DNA of 64,000 bases from Mitsuokella sp047974105 (GTDB lineage Bacteria; Bacillota; Negativicutes; Selenomonadales; Selenomonadaceae): the NCBI RefSeq assembly GCF_047974105.1, contig NZ_JBHYRS010000004.1, positions 124,001 through 188,000 of the forward strand, given 5' to 3'. A program made the position numbers and the translations under genes. This document shows, in pieces, positions 7,980 through 17,612 of the stretch (within the stretch, counting starts at the first letter, position 1; each line of letters starts with the position of its first letter). The notes below the pieces were generated by a model, which was not told the DNA's origin, ran no database searches, and worked only from the letters and a program-made list of their open reading frames with translations.

Positions 7980-8672
7980 TTATTGTACCTTAGCTGACCC
8001 ATCGTTCGCAAGATAAATCGTCATGCGGTTGCTGCGCATCGTATTATTTTCCTGTACAGCCCAGGCATTGCCCGTGATGACGGCTTTGCCCTGTTCCTTG
8101 CCATAGTAATCCATCTGGTCGCCGCCAGCTTCCATAGCTCTTGACGGGCTGACGACATGGGCATTGCCCTCGCCGATATAGTGCTCATCCTTAAGCCAGC
8201 CGTAAATGCGGTCAGCCGTGAACGTGTCATCTCCGCTCGTCAGCATGCCGCCGCGATCAATGACGATGTAATCATTCTGCTGCGGGAAATAATCCACCTG
8301 CTCCCCCGAGAAGGTCTTATCATCGCGCGTACCGTGAACATTGCCCGTAGCCATCATATGTTCCTGACCATCCGACATCAGATGGTCACAGGTCAGGCGC
8401 GTTCCCTGATAAACAGCGATGACATTGCCATCGACCGTAGCGGCCTGTGTCTTGGAATTATAGGTAGCACGGGCGCCCGTGACCTTCGAATCGCCGCGCG
8501 TCAGCAGTACATAGCCTGTAGCCGTGGCCTCGCCCGTCTTCATATCATATTCCAGCGTATCTGCATCGAGCGATGCCGGCACACTGTCTTCTGCAGCATA
8601 AATTGTTCCCATCTGCAGGGACAGAGCAGCCGCAATCACGGCAAGCATGCCTTTCATTTTCTTATTCTTCAT
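7980..8672 (-). CDS. lptA: LPS transport periplasmic protein LptA (OstA-like)
   Basis: A 230-residue secreted protein. An N-terminal signal peptide (about residues 1-26, ending IYAAE) is followed by repeated OstA beta-jellyroll strands such as SLDADTLEYDMKTGEATATGYVLLT and ARATYNSKTQAATVDGNVIA. LptA bridges LPS across the periplasm between LptC and LptD. The start at 8672 is supported by GGGGGG 8 nt upstream and overlaps the end of lptC by 11 nt, giving tight coupling. lptD is not in the window. Confidence 0.9.
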   Translation of the reverse strand: MKNKKMKGMLAVIAAALSLQMGTIYAAEDSVPASLDADTLEYDMKTGEATATGYVLLTRGDSKVTGARATYNSKTQAATVDGNVIAVYQGTRLTCDHLMSDGQEHMMATGNVHGTRDDKTFSGEQVDYFPQQNDYIVIDRGGMLTSGDDTFTADRIYGWLKDEHYIGEGNAHVVSPSRAMEAGGDQMDYYGKEQGKAVITGNAWAVQENNTMRSNRMTIYLANDGSAKVQ

Positions 8673-9228
8673 TATTCTGCCCCCCTGCCAGTTTTTCGAT
8701 ATGTGCTTTGCCAGAAATTTTGACTTTATTGAAGCCATCCGTACTGTCGATGCGGTCACCCCAGGCTTTGATGGTATCATTGGATACCTTTGCCTGACCA
8801 ATGGCAGAAAGCATTCCTTCCTTCGCTGTCCAAAGCAGCTGGTCGCTCGTAAGCTTTGCCCCATCGCTTGTCGTAATCGTGACATCACCGTCAATCTGGA
8901 TGTCCTTTGTTTCATTATTATAAGAGCCGTGCTCTGCCGTTACCTCGGCAGAACGGCCGTCAGCCTGATAAAAATGACCCGTAATGCCTGTCATTTCGGC
9001 ATTTCTCGAGTCGATATCGACTTCGATATGGTCCGCCGTGAGGTCCCAGATCTTGACACCATCTTTTTCCTCGCTGATGGTATTGTTGTCATACGTCATG
9101 ACGCGCGGCTGGTCATTCTGCGAATTATCGACTTTCGGTGTCTGCGGCACCGTGCGTACCGCCCAGATGACCACACAGGCAAAGAAAATGAGGCCCAGTG
9201 CCACCAGGGTTTTCTGCTTGCCATTCAT
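8662..9228 (-). CDS. lptC: LPS export periplasmic protein LptC
   Basis: A 188-residue bitopic protein: an N-terminal membrane anchor (about residues 6-24, LVALGLIFFACVVIWAV) and a periplasmic OstA-like beta domain with repeated strand pairs. LptC passes LPS from the LptBFG complex to LptA. The start is ATG 9228 (MNGKQKTLVAL) with AGGAAGAG upstream; it overlaps the lpxL-like gene by 4 nt (ATGA). Sequence conservation in this family is low, but the order lptC-lptA-lptB-lptF/G is decisive. Confidence 0.88.
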   Translation of the reverse strand: MNGKQKTLVALGLIFFACVVIWAVRTVPQTPKVDNSQNDQPRVMTYDNNTISEEKDGVKIWDLTADHIEVDIDSRNAEMTGITGHFYQADGRSAEVTAEHGSYNNETKDIQIDGDVTITTSDGAKLTSDQLLWTAKEGMLSAIGQAKVSNDTIKAWGDRIDSTDGFNKVKISGKAHIEKLAGGQNNEE

Positions 9229-10139
9229 TTTTTCTCTTCCTGCCCCCTTACCGTATGATGCTTGCCGAGCTTCTGCTGTTCCGGCTTTGTGTTCCAGCGT
9301 TTCTGGAACCAGAGCCACTGCGTCGGGTTGTCACGGATAATCTGTTCAACAATTTTGGTCATGCGGGCTGTAAAGTCCAGCAGGTCCTTATCCGTATCCC
9401 CTGTATCATGATACCGCATGACCTCGCCGACGACAACCTTATGTTTGCCATTTGGCTGACGCAGGATGAACGCCGGCACGACCGGCGAGTTGAACTTGCG
9501 TGCAAAAACAGCAGGTCCCATCGGCGTAGCCGCAATCTTGCCCAAAAACGGCAGGAACGCGCCGCCAGGCCCCGCATCCTGGTCCACGAGAAAGCCGAGG
9601 ATCTTGCCGCTCTTAAGAGCGCGCGCCGCAGCGATGAGCTCACTCGTACCGCGCGAGAAAATCTCAACGTGGATCGTCTTGCGCAGGTCATTGAGTGCAT
9701 AGGTGTACTGCATATTCGGCTGCGGCTTGGCAATGGCCGTGACCGGCAGTCCGTTTAAGGTAAAGGCAGCAGAAAGCCACTCCCAAGTGCCGATATGGCC
9801 GGTGATAATGGCCACGCCATGACCTTCTGCCAAGGCATCCTTCAGGCGTTCCAGATGATCAATCTCGATGTAATCGCTAAAATTCTTTTCATTGAGATGC
9901 GGCATGTAGAGGATTTCCAAGACATTGCGGGCAAGATTGATGAAGGATTCTCTCACAAGATGACGGGCCTTGGCTTCATCGATGCCGAGAGCCGGCATCA
10001 TCTGCGCAACAGCGCGCTCCCGCTCCTTCTTGATGAGAAGATAGTAGAGATTGCCAAGTACCCAGCCAATGGCCATCAACAGCCGGTAAGGCGTGTGGCA
10101 GGCCACTTTGCTCAGAAACATCACGAGTTTATACTGCAT
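9225..10139 (-). CDS. Lipid A acyltransferase, LpxL/HtrB family (copy 1)
   Basis: A 304-residue membrane-associated acyltransferase with one N-terminal hydrophobic segment. The catalytic HX4E motif is seen as GHIGTWEW near residue 120, and further conserved blocks are GFLVDQDAGPGGAFLPFLG near 185-205 and TQWLWFQKRWNTKP near 280. It adds a secondary acyl chain to lipid A. The ATG at 10139 has GGAGG 8 nt upstream. A second family member lies at 22100-22969, so the cell can probably make both secondary acylations. Acyl chain and position specificity cannot be read from sequence. Confidence 0.92.
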   Translation of the reverse strand: MQYKLVMFLSKVACHTPYRLLMAIGWVLGNLYYLLIKKERERAVAQMMPALGIDEAKARHLVRESFINLARNVLEILYMPHLNEKNFSDYIEIDHLERLKDALAEGHGVAIITGHIGTWEWLSAAFTLNGLPVTAIAKPQPNMQYTYALNDLRKTIHVEIFSRGTSELIAAARALKSGKILGFLVDQDAGPGGAFLPFLGKIAATPMGPAVFARKFNSPVVPAFILRQPNGKHKVVVGEVMRYHDTGDTDKDLLDFTARMTKIVEQIIRDNPTQWLWFQKRWNTKPEQQKLGKHHTVRGQEEKK

Positions 10140-10168
10140 GGAAAATGCCTCCAATGTCTTTCCTAAAA

Positions 10169-10729
10169 TTACTGGGCGAGACCATCCATATGCTCAGGAG
10201 CCTTGAACCCTTCCAAAAGCATCTGCCATTTTCCCTGAGCTTTGAGAATGAATTCGATGATTTCCCGCACAGCACCGCGGCCGCCCGGATAGGCGGAAAC
10301 GATTGCGGATATTTCGCGTACTTCCTGCACGCCATCGCCCACGGCTGCAGGGAAGCCGACCTGCCCCATGATGGGCAGGTCGACGAGGTCATCGCCAATA
10401 TAGGCGATTTCTTCATCTTTAAGGCCGGTACGTGCCTTGAGTTCCTTATAGGCTTCCCGCTTATCGAGATTGCCCTGGAACACCTCGGTGATATGAAGCT
10501 CCTTGGCACGGTATAAAAGCTGCTTTGACTCACGGCCGGTAATGATGGCGGTCTTGAGTCCTGCACGGTGACAAAGCGTGATGCCGAGACCGTCGCGGCA
10601 GAAGAACGGTTTAAAAAGCTCGCCTTCCGCGCCGATGTAAATGCCGCCATCTGTCAGCACGCCGTCGACATCAAAGATGATGAGCCTGACTTTTTTAGCG
10701 CGTTCGCTTGCGTCTGTCCGAAGTTCCAT
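10169..10729 (-). CDS. kdsC: 3-deoxy-manno-octulosonate-8-phosphatase
   Basis: A 186-residue HAD phosphatase of the C0 type. The nucleophile motif IIFDVDGVLTDGGIYIG lies near residues 16-32, TGRESKQL follows as motif II, K89-type lysine in NLDKREAY, and GDDLVDLPIMGQVGFPAAVGDG as the acidic motif IV. It hydrolyses Kdo-8-phosphate to Kdo, the step after KdsA. Start ATG 10729 with AGGGGG upstream, overlapping no gene and 1 nt from the kdsD stop. Lies in the kdsB-kdsA-kdsD-kdsC run. Confidence 0.94.
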   Translation of the reverse strand: MELRTDASERAKKVRLIIFDVDGVLTDGGIYIGAEGELFKPFFCRDGLGITLCHRAGLKTAIITGRESKQLLYRAKELHITEVFQGNLDKREAYKELKARTGLKDEEIAYIGDDLVDLPIMGQVGFPAAVGDGVQEVREISAIVSAYPGGRGAVREIIEFILKAQGKWQMLLEGFKAPEHMDGLAQ

Positions 10730-10730
10730 A

Positions 10731-11714
10731 TCAAACAACCCCCTGACGCAGAAGGTCCGTCAAATGGACAATGCCAACCGGCACACCCTTGTCATCAATG
10801 ACGGGCAGAACCGTAACAGGACGCGGTTTATGCTTCTCCATGACGGAGAGGGCCGCCGCTGCCATCTGCTGCGGTGCAATCGTCAAAGGCTCCGTGAACA
10901 TGATCTTCTCCACGGCCTCATCAAGGAATTTATAATCTTTGGCGAGCGCGCGGCGGATGATGCCATCGGTTATGAGACCGACAAATTTGCCGTCATCATC
11001 AACAACCGAAACAGCACCGAGGCCCTTGTCCGTCATGACGAACAGAGCATCCTTGACCGTCTTGCCGCAGTGAATAAGCGGATTATCCTTGCCCGTATGC
11101 ATGACGTTCTCGACTTTGAGCAGCAGACGGCGTCCAAGGGCACCGCCCGGGTGGAACATCGCAAAATCCTGACTCGTGAAATTGCGTTCCGACATCAGGG
11201 CCATGGCAATCGCATCGCCCATGGCAAGCGTGGCCGTCGTGCTGGCCGTCGGCGCGAGCCCTAACGGGCAGGCCTCACGCTCCACGCTGATGTCGATAAA
11301 ATAATCACAGAATTTGCCGAGCTGTGATTCGCGGCGTCCGCACATGGCGACAATCGTCGCCCCGATGCGGCGGATAATCGGCAGGATGTTGACGATTTCC
11401 GTAGACTCGCCGCTGTTGGAAATCGCAATGACGACATCGTTTTCCGTGACCATGCCGAGGTCACCGTGAAAGGCTTCCGCCGGATGCAGGAAAAAAGACG
11501 GCGTGCCCGTGCTGGCGAGGGTCGCCGCAATTTTGCGGCCAACGTGTCCCGATTTGCCCATGCCCGTCACGACAACGCGTGCAGGGCAGGCCAGAATGCA
11601 GTTGACAACATCGACAAATTCACTGCCGATGCGGTCTTTGAGGGCAAGGACTGCCTTTCCTTCGATATCGAGTGTCTCAATGGCTCTCGCTTTGATGCTG
11701 TTTTCGTTGCTCAC
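10731..11714 (-). CDS. kdsD: Arabinose-5-phosphate isomerase
   Basis: A 327-residue enzyme with an N-terminal SIS sugar isomerase domain (VVTGMGKSGHVGRKIAATLASTGTPS; ISNSGESTEIV) and two C-terminal CBS domains (about residues 205-325), the KdsD/GutQ layout. It converts ribulose-5-P to arabinose-5-P, the substrate of KdsA. The start is probably GTG 11714, with AGGAGG 6 nt upstream. An in-frame ATG at 11729 overlaps the kdsA stop but lacks a ribosome site. The CBS pair may sense a nucleotide. Confidence 0.94.
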   Translation of the reverse strand: MSNENSIKARAIETLDIEGKAVLALKDRIGSEFVDVVNCILACPARVVVTGMGKSGHVGRKIAATLASTGTPSFFLHPAEAFHGDLGMVTENDVVIAISNSGESTEIVNILPIIRRIGATIVAMCGRRESQLGKFCDYFIDISVEREACPLGLAPTASTTATLAMGDAIAMALMSERNFTSQDFAMFHPGGALGRRLLLKVENVMHTGKDNPLIHCGKTVKDALFVMTDKGLGAVSVVDDDGKFVGLITDGIIRRALAKDYKFLDEAVEKIMFTEPLTIAPQQMAAAALSVMEKHKPRPVTVLPVIDDKGVPVGIVHLTDLLRQGVV

Positions 11715-11725
11715 GCTGCTCCTCC

Positions 11726-12550
11726 TCATGCCTGATGACGAATGACCTTATGGATGGCAAGAGCATCCTTCAGGAGATCTTCGAGTTTATCGAGATAAAC
11801 CATGTTGGCACCGTCTGACAAAGCCTCTTCCGGATTGTCGTGCACTTCAAGGAAGAGGGCGTCAATGCCGACGCCGGCGGCCGCGCGCACGAGGTACTCG
11901 ACGAATTCGCGGTTTCCGGAAGACGTCGTGCCGTTGCCGCCCGGCAGCTGGACGCTGTGCGTGCCGTCAAAAACGACCGGATAGCCGAAGCTGCGCATAA
12001 TCGGCAGGCTGCGCATGTCGACCACGAGATTATGATAGCCAAACGAAGCACCGCGCTCCGTCAGCATCATCTGCTCGCAGCCGCATTCGTGCAGTTTATC
12101 GACAACATTGCGCATATCCTCAGGCGCGAGGAACTGCCCTTTCTTGACATTGACGACACGGCCCGTCTGAGCCGCAGCATGCAGAAGATCCGTCTGACGG
12201 CAGAGGAAGGCCGGAATCTGCAGGATATCTGCGACCTTGGCAGCGGGCTCCGCCTGCGTCGTCTCGTGAATGTCCGTCACGATGGGGACATTCAGCGTCT
12301 CCTTGATTTCCTGCAGCATCTCAAGACCTTTTTTGAGGCCCGGGCCGCGGAAACTATGATAAGACGAACGGTTTGCTTTATCAAAAGAAGCTTTGAATAC
12401 GTAATTGATGCCGAGACGGCCGCAGATTTCCTTGATCGTGCGCCCGATGAGCAGGCAGCGGTCCATGCCTTCAAGGACACAGGGACCGGCGAGGAGTGCC
12501 AGCGGCTCGCCTTCACCGATCATGAAATTTCCAACCTTGACCTTATTCAT
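11726..12550 (-). CDS. kdsA: 3-deoxy-8-phosphooctulonate synthase
   Basis: A 274-residue class I aldolase-like synthase joining arabinose-5-P and PEP to Kdo-8-P. Motifs seen: AGPCVLEG near residue 22, the FKASFDKANRSS block near 52, VTDIHETTQAEP near 92, QIPAFLCRQTDLL, LTERGASFGYHNLVVDMR and VFDGTHSVQLPGG. CGCEQ and other Cys are present near the metal site; metal dependence is not resolved here. ATG 12550 with AAGG 8 nt upstream. It sits between kdsB and kdsD. Confidence 0.96.
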   Translation of the reverse strand: MNKVKVGNFMIGEGEPLALLAGPCVLEGMDRCLLIGRTIKEICGRLGINYVFKASFDKANRSSYHSFRGPGLKKGLEMLQEIKETLNVPIVTDIHETTQAEPAAKVADILQIPAFLCRQTDLLHAAAQTGRVVNVKKGQFLAPEDMRNVVDKLHECGCEQMMLTERGASFGYHNLVVDMRSLPIMRSFGYPVVFDGTHSVQLPGGNGTTSSGNREFVEYLVRAAAGVGIDALFLEVHDNPEEALSDGANMVYLDKLEDLLKDALAIHKVIRHQA

Positions 12551-12599
12551 ACGATTCACCTTCCACTTTCTGTGCTAAAAAATCTTCTGCTTCTCATAT

Positions 12600-13334
12600 T
12601 TATTTTTCCATCATCTGACGGTAAATCTCGTTGACCTTAGCGAGGTCTTCCGCCGTATCGACGCCGACGAAACGGTACGGCGTCTTGATGACCTTGATGC
12701 GATAGCCATTTTCCAAGGCCCGCAGCTGCTCGAGGCTCTCAGCATGCTCAAGAGGTGTCTCTTCCATCTTGGCATACTGCAGCAGGAAATCCCGCTTGTA
12801 GGCGTAAATGCCGATGTGCTTGTAAACGGGCGTGCCCGTATGGCGCGGGTACGGCAGCAGCGAACGCGAGAAGTACAGGGCATAGCCCTTCCTGTCCATG
12901 ACCACCTTGACATTGTTGGGGTTCTTTGCCTCTGCCTCATCCGTGATTTCCGTGCAGACCGTTGCCATCTGCAGGTCGGCGTCATCATCGAACGCAGCGG
13001 CGAGTTCATCAATGAGGGCCGGCTCAATGAGCGGTTCATCGCCCTGCACATTGATGATGAGGTCGACATCCGGATATTTCTCTGCCACTTCTGCCAGGCG
13101 GTCCGTGCCCGTTGGATGGTCCTTACGCGTCATGACGGCCCTGCCGCCATTTTGCACGACAGCCTCCAAAATGCGTTCATCATCGGTCGCCACCAGGGCA
13201 GCCGATACACGCTTAGCCTGTGAAGCTCTATCGTAAACACGGCAGATCATGGGTTTGCCGGCAATATCCTTGAGCGGTTTGCCCGGCAGGCGCGTCGATG
13301 CATAGCGCGCGGGAATGACACAGAGAACATTCAT
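12600..13334 (-). CDS. kdsB: CMP-Kdo synthetase
   Basis: A 244-residue nucleotidyltransferase that activates Kdo with CTP for WaaA. The N-terminus is MNVLCVIPARYASTRLPGKPL (signature up to residue 21). DDERI, the VQGDEPLIEP block near residue 98 and HIGIYAYKRDFL near 185 are conserved. Start ATG 13334 with AAAGGA upstream. It follows the waaA-lpxK fusion by 43 nt and precedes kdsA by 49 nt. Confidence 0.96.
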   Translation of the reverse strand: MNVLCVIPARYASTRLPGKPLKDIAGKPMICRVYDRASQAKRVSAALVATDDERILEAVVQNGGRAVMTRKDHPTGTDRLAEVAEKYPDVDLIINVQGDEPLIEPALIDELAAAFDDDADLQMATVCTEITDEAEAKNPNNVKVVMDRKGYALYFSRSLLPYPRHTGTPVYKHIGIYAYKRDFLLQYAKMEETPLEHAESLEQLRALENGYRIKVIKTPYRFVGVDTAEDLAKVNEIYRQMMEK

Positions 13335-13377
13335 GGACTTTCTATCCTTTCTATTATATATAGAAGAAAATGAGATT

Positions 13378-15867
13378 TCAACGGGGGCCGAGGCGTTCTG
13401 CAAGGCGCTGCTTCAACATTTCATGGAGGCCTTCGCTGCCCTTCTGGAACGTCACTTCTACGCAGATAACATAAATCGGGATGGACCATTTCTCACGGGC
13501 TACGTCCGCCGGAATCTTAACGGCATCTTTCTCCGTGATGACGATGGCCTCTGCGCCGGCATTTTCAGCCTGCTGGAAAATATCGGTCATCTCCGACATC
13601 GCATAATCGTGATGGTCCGGATAGCGCAGGCTCTCGATGATGACAGCACCAAGGTCGGAGAGTGTCTGTTCAAACGAAGCCGGATTGCCGATAGCCGAAA
13701 CCGCCATGATGCGCTTGCCGCGCATTTTTTCAACATCGATACCCTCACTCGCAATATTGACATACCATTCCGTCAGCGGGATAAAGCAGCGCGGCTGGTG
13801 AATGCTCTCGACAATACGGGCTTCCGGATTGTAGCGGTGCACCGTCTCGCGGATGTAATCGCACGAGCCCGCTGCTGCCTGGTCCACCTTGGTCATCAGG
13901 CAGATATCGGCCCTGCTGATATGCGAAATTGGCTCGCGCAGCGTGCCGCGCGGCAGGATGTAGCCATTGCCAAAAACATTGACCGCATCGACGAGCAGGA
14001 TGTCAAGATCCCGCATGAGCTGCCAATGCTGGAAGCCATCGTCGAGGATGGCAACTTCCGCGCCGAAATGCTCCATCGCGTAGCGGCCTGTCTTTGCGCG
14101 CTCCGCGCCGATGAGCACGGGAACTTCCGGCAGATGCTTTGCCAGCATATAGGCCTCATCGCCGGCTTCAGCCGCATCCATATGCAGTCTCTTGCCGTCC
14201 GAAACAATGCCGACTTCGCCGTGCCATTTGGCACGGTAGCCGCGGTTGAGGATGACGACGCGGTAGCCCATGTCGCGGATATCGCGCGCAAGGCGCTGAG
14301 CCGTCGGCGTCTTGCCCGTACCGCCGACCGTGACATTGCCGAGGCTGATGACGAAGCAGTCGAGCTTTTGTTTCTGGAACACGCCGTATTTGTAGCCGGC
14401 GAGCTTGATATTGACGAGCAGGCCGTAAATCAGCGAGAACACATAGAGGATGCCCATGATGATATTCGGGAAGAAACCATCTACTTCCTTACTATGTACG
14501 AGGTCGATGAAATAGGTCTGGAAGTTCGTGATTTTTTGCGTGGAACGCACGTGATGGCGGTTTTCGGGGCTGCTCTCATAGGCATCGAGCATCTGATGGA
14601 GCAGAACGGCCGATTTGCGCGAAGCGCCCTTATTCTCCCGCACGATGGCGCGCGTTTCTTCTTCCATGCGGTGGCGGTGATCCGGTTCATCAAAGAGACG
14701 CGTAACTTCCTTGGCCAGTTCGTCGCCGTTGTGGACCGTAATGCAGGCATTGCGGTTCTTGAAAAGAGCATATGTATCTTTGAAATTGAACATATGCGAA
14801 CCGACGATGATGGCCTTGCCATGAGCTGCCGGCTCGAGGATATTATGGCCGCCATGCGGCACAAGACTGCCGCCGACGAAGACGACATCGCCGATGCTGT
14901 AGACCTTGCCGAGTTCGCCAATCGTATCGAGGATGACAATATCTTCATTGTGCGAAGGCTCCTTCTGGAGCGTTGTCCTCGTCGTCACAGTGAACCCCGC
15001 CTTGCGGCAGAGATGGACGACTTCCGTCGTGCGCAGGAGTTCACGCGGCGCGATGACGAGACGCGCGTGCGGATGCGTTTTGCGCACAGAAGCAAAAGCC
15101 TGCAGCACAGGGCCTTCCTCGCCGCGGTGCGTCGAGCCCGCGAGGAAAATTCCGTCATTTTCCGTCAGGCCCATATCCTCAATGATTTTTTGCTTTTCTT
15201 CCGGGCTGACGTCCGTATACGTCTGGTCAAACTTCGTATTGCCCGTAACGGTCACGAGTTCCTTCGGTGCCCCGAGGCGCATGATGTATTCCGCATCGAT
15301 CGGCGACTGCATGGCAAAGAGCTTGACCGTGCCGATCATGTCGCGCAGCAGACTGTGCAGATGCTTGTACTGCTTGACACTCTTGTCGCTGATGCGGCCG
15401 TTGACCATCATGACCGGTACATGAATGCGGCGCGCCGTGCGCAGGAAATTCGGCCAGAGCTCCGTCTCGACCGGCAGGAATACGCGCGGACGGATGCGGC
15501 GCAGTACATGGCCGGCCAGCCACGGCAGGTCCAGCGGGAAATAAATGATGGCATCGGCATCCTTGATGATGCGGTTGGCCATTTCATAGCCGCTGGTCGT
15601 GACAACCGAGACGAGAATCGGGCTTTTGGGAAATTCTTTGCGGAATTCCTTGATGAGCGGGCTCGTCGCCACGATCTCACCGACAGAAGCCGCATGCACC
15701 CAGATGCAGTCCTTCTTCTCCACTTTATCAAGGGCGTGTTCCGGGAAGAAGCCAAAGCTCTGACGGATGCGTTCGACAAAGCCCTTCTCGCGCACCGAGC
15801 GGATCATGAACATCGGGATCACGAGGATCACAATGATGATGGCCGCTATATTATAGAGTAATTGCAT
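13378..15867 (-). CDS. Kdo transferase / tetraacyldisaccharide 4'-kinase fusion (WaaA-LpxK)
   Basis: An 829-residue two-domain protein. Residues 1 to about 430 are WaaA: an N-terminal membrane anchor, WVHAASVGEI, PVETELWPN, GNTKFDQ, GSTHRGEE and a GGSLVPHGGHNILEPA nucleotide-sugar site. After a linker (about 430-470) the LpxK half begins, with P-loop SLGNVTVGGTGKTP (near residue 510), LNRGYRAK, VLIGAERAKTG, ILDDGFQHWQL and VITEKDAVKI. It should phosphorylate the lipid A disaccharide at 4' and add Kdo at the inner membrane. The frame is open throughout with no stop or frameshift, so it is a true fusion. Start ATG 15867 preceded by GGGAAGAGG. Confidence 0.95.
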   Translation of the reverse strand: MQLLYNIAAIIIVILVIPMFMIRSVREKGFVERIRQSFGFFPEHALDKVEKKDCIWVHAASVGEIVATSPLIKEFRKEFPKSPILVSVVTTSGYEMANRIIKDADAIIYFPLDLPWLAGHVLRRIRPRVFLPVETELWPNFLRTARRIHVPVMMVNGRISDKSVKQYKHLHSLLRDMIGTVKLFAMQSPIDAEYIMRLGAPKELVTVTGNTKFDQTYTDVSPEEKQKIIEDMGLTENDGIFLAGSTHRGEEGPVLQAFASVRKTHPHARLVIAPRELLRTTEVVHLCRKAGFTVTTRTTLQKEPSHNEDIVILDTIGELGKVYSIGDVVFVGGSLVPHGGHNILEPAAHGKAIIVGSHMFNFKDTYALFKNRNACITVHNGDELAKEVTRLFDEPDHRHRMEEETRAIVRENKGASRKSAVLLHQMLDAYESSPENRHHVRSTQKITNFQTYFIDLVHSKEVDGFFPNIIMGILYVFSLIYGLLVNIKLAGYKYGVFQKQKLDCFVISLGNVTVGGTGKTPTAQRLARDIRDMGYRVVILNRGYRAKWHGEVGIVSDGKRLHMDAAEAGDEAYMLAKHLPEVPVLIGAERAKTGRYAMEHFGAEVAILDDGFQHWQLMRDLDILLVDAVNVFGNGYILPRGTLREPISHISRADICLMTKVDQAAAGSCDYIRETVHRYNPEARIVESIHQPRCFIPLTEWYVNIASEGIDVEKMRGKRIMAVSAIGNPASFEQTLSDLGAVIIESLRYPDHHDYAMSEMTDIFQQAENAGAEAIVITEKDAVKIPADVAREKWSIPIYVICVEVTFQKGSEGLHEMLKQRLAERLGPR

Positions 15868-15881
15868 AACCTCTTCCCTTC

Positions 15882-17612
15882 TTAAACGTTTTTCTTACTG
15901 AACTGGATGTTGTAGAGATAACTGTAAAGGCCGCCGAGCTTCAAAAGCTCCTCATGCGTGCCGTGCTCCTTGATATGGCCGTTGTCGATGACGTAAATCT
16001 GGTCGGCATTGAAAATCGTCGAGAGGCGATGGGCAATGACGAATGAGGTACGGCCGACCATGAGTTTATCGAGAGCTGCCTGTACAATCTTCTCACTTTC
16101 CGTATCGAGAGCCGATGTAGCCTCATCAAGAATCAGGATCTGCGGGTTCTTGAGGATGGCGCGCGCAATGGCCATGCGCTGGCGCTGACCGCCTGAAAGG
16201 TTCAGGCCGCGTTCGCCGATTTTCGTCTCATAGCCGTTTGGCAGCTCGCGGATGAAGGCATCGGCATTCGCCGCCTTGGCAGCCGCTTCGACTTCCTCAT
16301 CTGTCGCATCGAGGCGGCCGTAGCGGATATTCTCGCGGACCGTCGTCGAGAACAGCATGGTCTCCTGCGGCACAATGCCAATCTGTTCGCGCAGGGAAGA
16401 AACCGTCACATCGCGGATGTCGAAGCCATCGATGGAAATAGAGCCCGACGTAACCTCATAGAAACGCGGGATGAGGTTCGCAATCGTCGACTTGCCGGCG
16501 CCGCTCGGACCGACAAAGGCGATCATCTGGCCCGGTTTTACTTCGAGGCTGACATCGGAAAGTGCCGGCACACCCTTCTTATATTCGAAGGAAACGTGGT
16601 CGAAGACGACATGGCCTTTAACTTTCGGCAGTTCCTTGGCATCTGGCTTATCCGTGATCGTCTCTTTGAGGTCGATGACGTTGAAGACGCGGTCGACGGC
16701 GGCCATTGCCCGCTGCAGATTGCCGTAAACGCGCGAGAGACGCTTGACCGGGTTTGCCAGATTGACCGCATATGTGAGGAACGCGACCAGCGAACCGGCT
16801 GTCATCTGACCATTGACGACTTCGTAACCGCCGAACCAGATGATGACCGTAACCGAGATGGCCGCGAGAAACTCAACGGATGGCGTCAAGAGACTCGTGA
16901 GCTGAACATTCTTCATGGCTGCCTGAAAGTTGAGTTCGTTCTGACGGCAGAAGCGTTTGATTTCGTAATTCTCACGTACGAAGGACTTGACGACGCGGAT
17001 GGAAGAAATACTCTCCTGCAGCAGCGACGTGATATCAGCCATGCGTTCCTGAATGACCGTACCATTGCGCTTGATCTTACGGCCAAAAATCTTCATTGCC
17101 TGCCCGACCAGCGGGATGATGACGAGAGTCAGGATTGAAAGCTTCCAGTCCAGCACAATCATCATGACAAGAGAGCCGATGAGGATGGACCCTTCTGTGA
17201 CCATCTCAATGAGCTGGTCGACGAGGGCCGACTGGATGGCTGCGACATCGTTCGTAATAAAGCTCATGACCTCGCCCGTCTGATGGCGGTCAAAATAGGC
17301 CATCGGCATGCGCTGAAACTTGCGGAACATGACCTCGCGCACATCGATGATGACTTTCTGGCCGATGAACGAAACGAGATAGGACTGACCGTAAAAAAAG
17401 ATACCGCGCAGCAGGAAGACCACGACGATACCGACGCAGATGAGATTGAGCATCAGCATATCTTTTTCGGCCAGCACTTTATCGATCATGTCCTTGATGA
17501 TCCATGGCAAATAAAGGTTCGCTGCCGCTGCCATGATGATGCAGAAGATGGCCAGTATGAGCTGCTTGACATATGGCCGCATATATTGAAGCAGCCGCTT
17601 ATAATTCTTCAT
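15882..17612 (-). CDS. msbA: Lipid A core flippase MsbA (ABC exporter)
   Basis: A 576-residue half-transporter with six N-terminal membrane helices (about residues 15-305) and a C-terminal ATPase. Walker A is FVGPSGAGKSTIANL near 367, signature NLSGGQRQRMAIARAI near 475, Walker B ILILDEATSALDTESE near 497 and switch His in FVIAHRLSTI. It flips lipid A or Kdo-lipid A across the inner membrane. The ATG 17612 has GGGAG upstream and overlaps the lpxB end by 14 nt. The place between lpxB and waaA-lpxK supports MsbA over other exporters. Confidence 0.93.
   Translation of the reverse strand: MKNYKRLLQYMRPYVKQLILAIFCIIMAAAANLYLPWIIKDMIDKVLAEKDMLMLNLICVGIVVVFLLRGIFFYGQSYLVSFIGQKVIIDVREVMFRKFQRMPMAYFDRHQTGEVMSFITNDVAAIQSALVDQLIEMVTEGSILIGSLVMMIVLDWKLSILTLVIIPLVGQAMKIFGRKIKRNGTVIQERMADITSLLQESISSIRVVKSFVRENYEIKRFCRQNELNFQAAMKNVQLTSLLTPSVEFLAAISVTVIIWFGGYEVVNGQMTAGSLVAFLTYAVNLANPVKRLSRVYGNLQRAMAAVDRVFNVIDLKETITDKPDAKELPKVKGHVVFDHVSFEYKKGVPALSDVSLEVKPGQMIAFVGPSGAGKSTIANLIPRFYEVTSGSISIDGFDIRDVTVSSLREQIGIVPQETMLFSTTVRENIRYGRLDATDEEVEAAAKAANADAFIRELPNGYETKIGERGLNLSGGQRQRMAIARAILKNPQILILDEATSALDTESEKIVQAALDKLMVGRTSFVIAHRLSTIFNADQIYVIDNGHIKEHGTHEELLKLGGLYSYLYNIQFSKKNV

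Noticed and set aside
13315..15861. 848-codon open frame on the plus strand opposite waaA-lpxK
   Set aside because: It is the mirror of the codon bias of the fusion gene on the other strand. The translation is rich in Arg, His and Asp with no recognisable domain, and there is no ribosome site.
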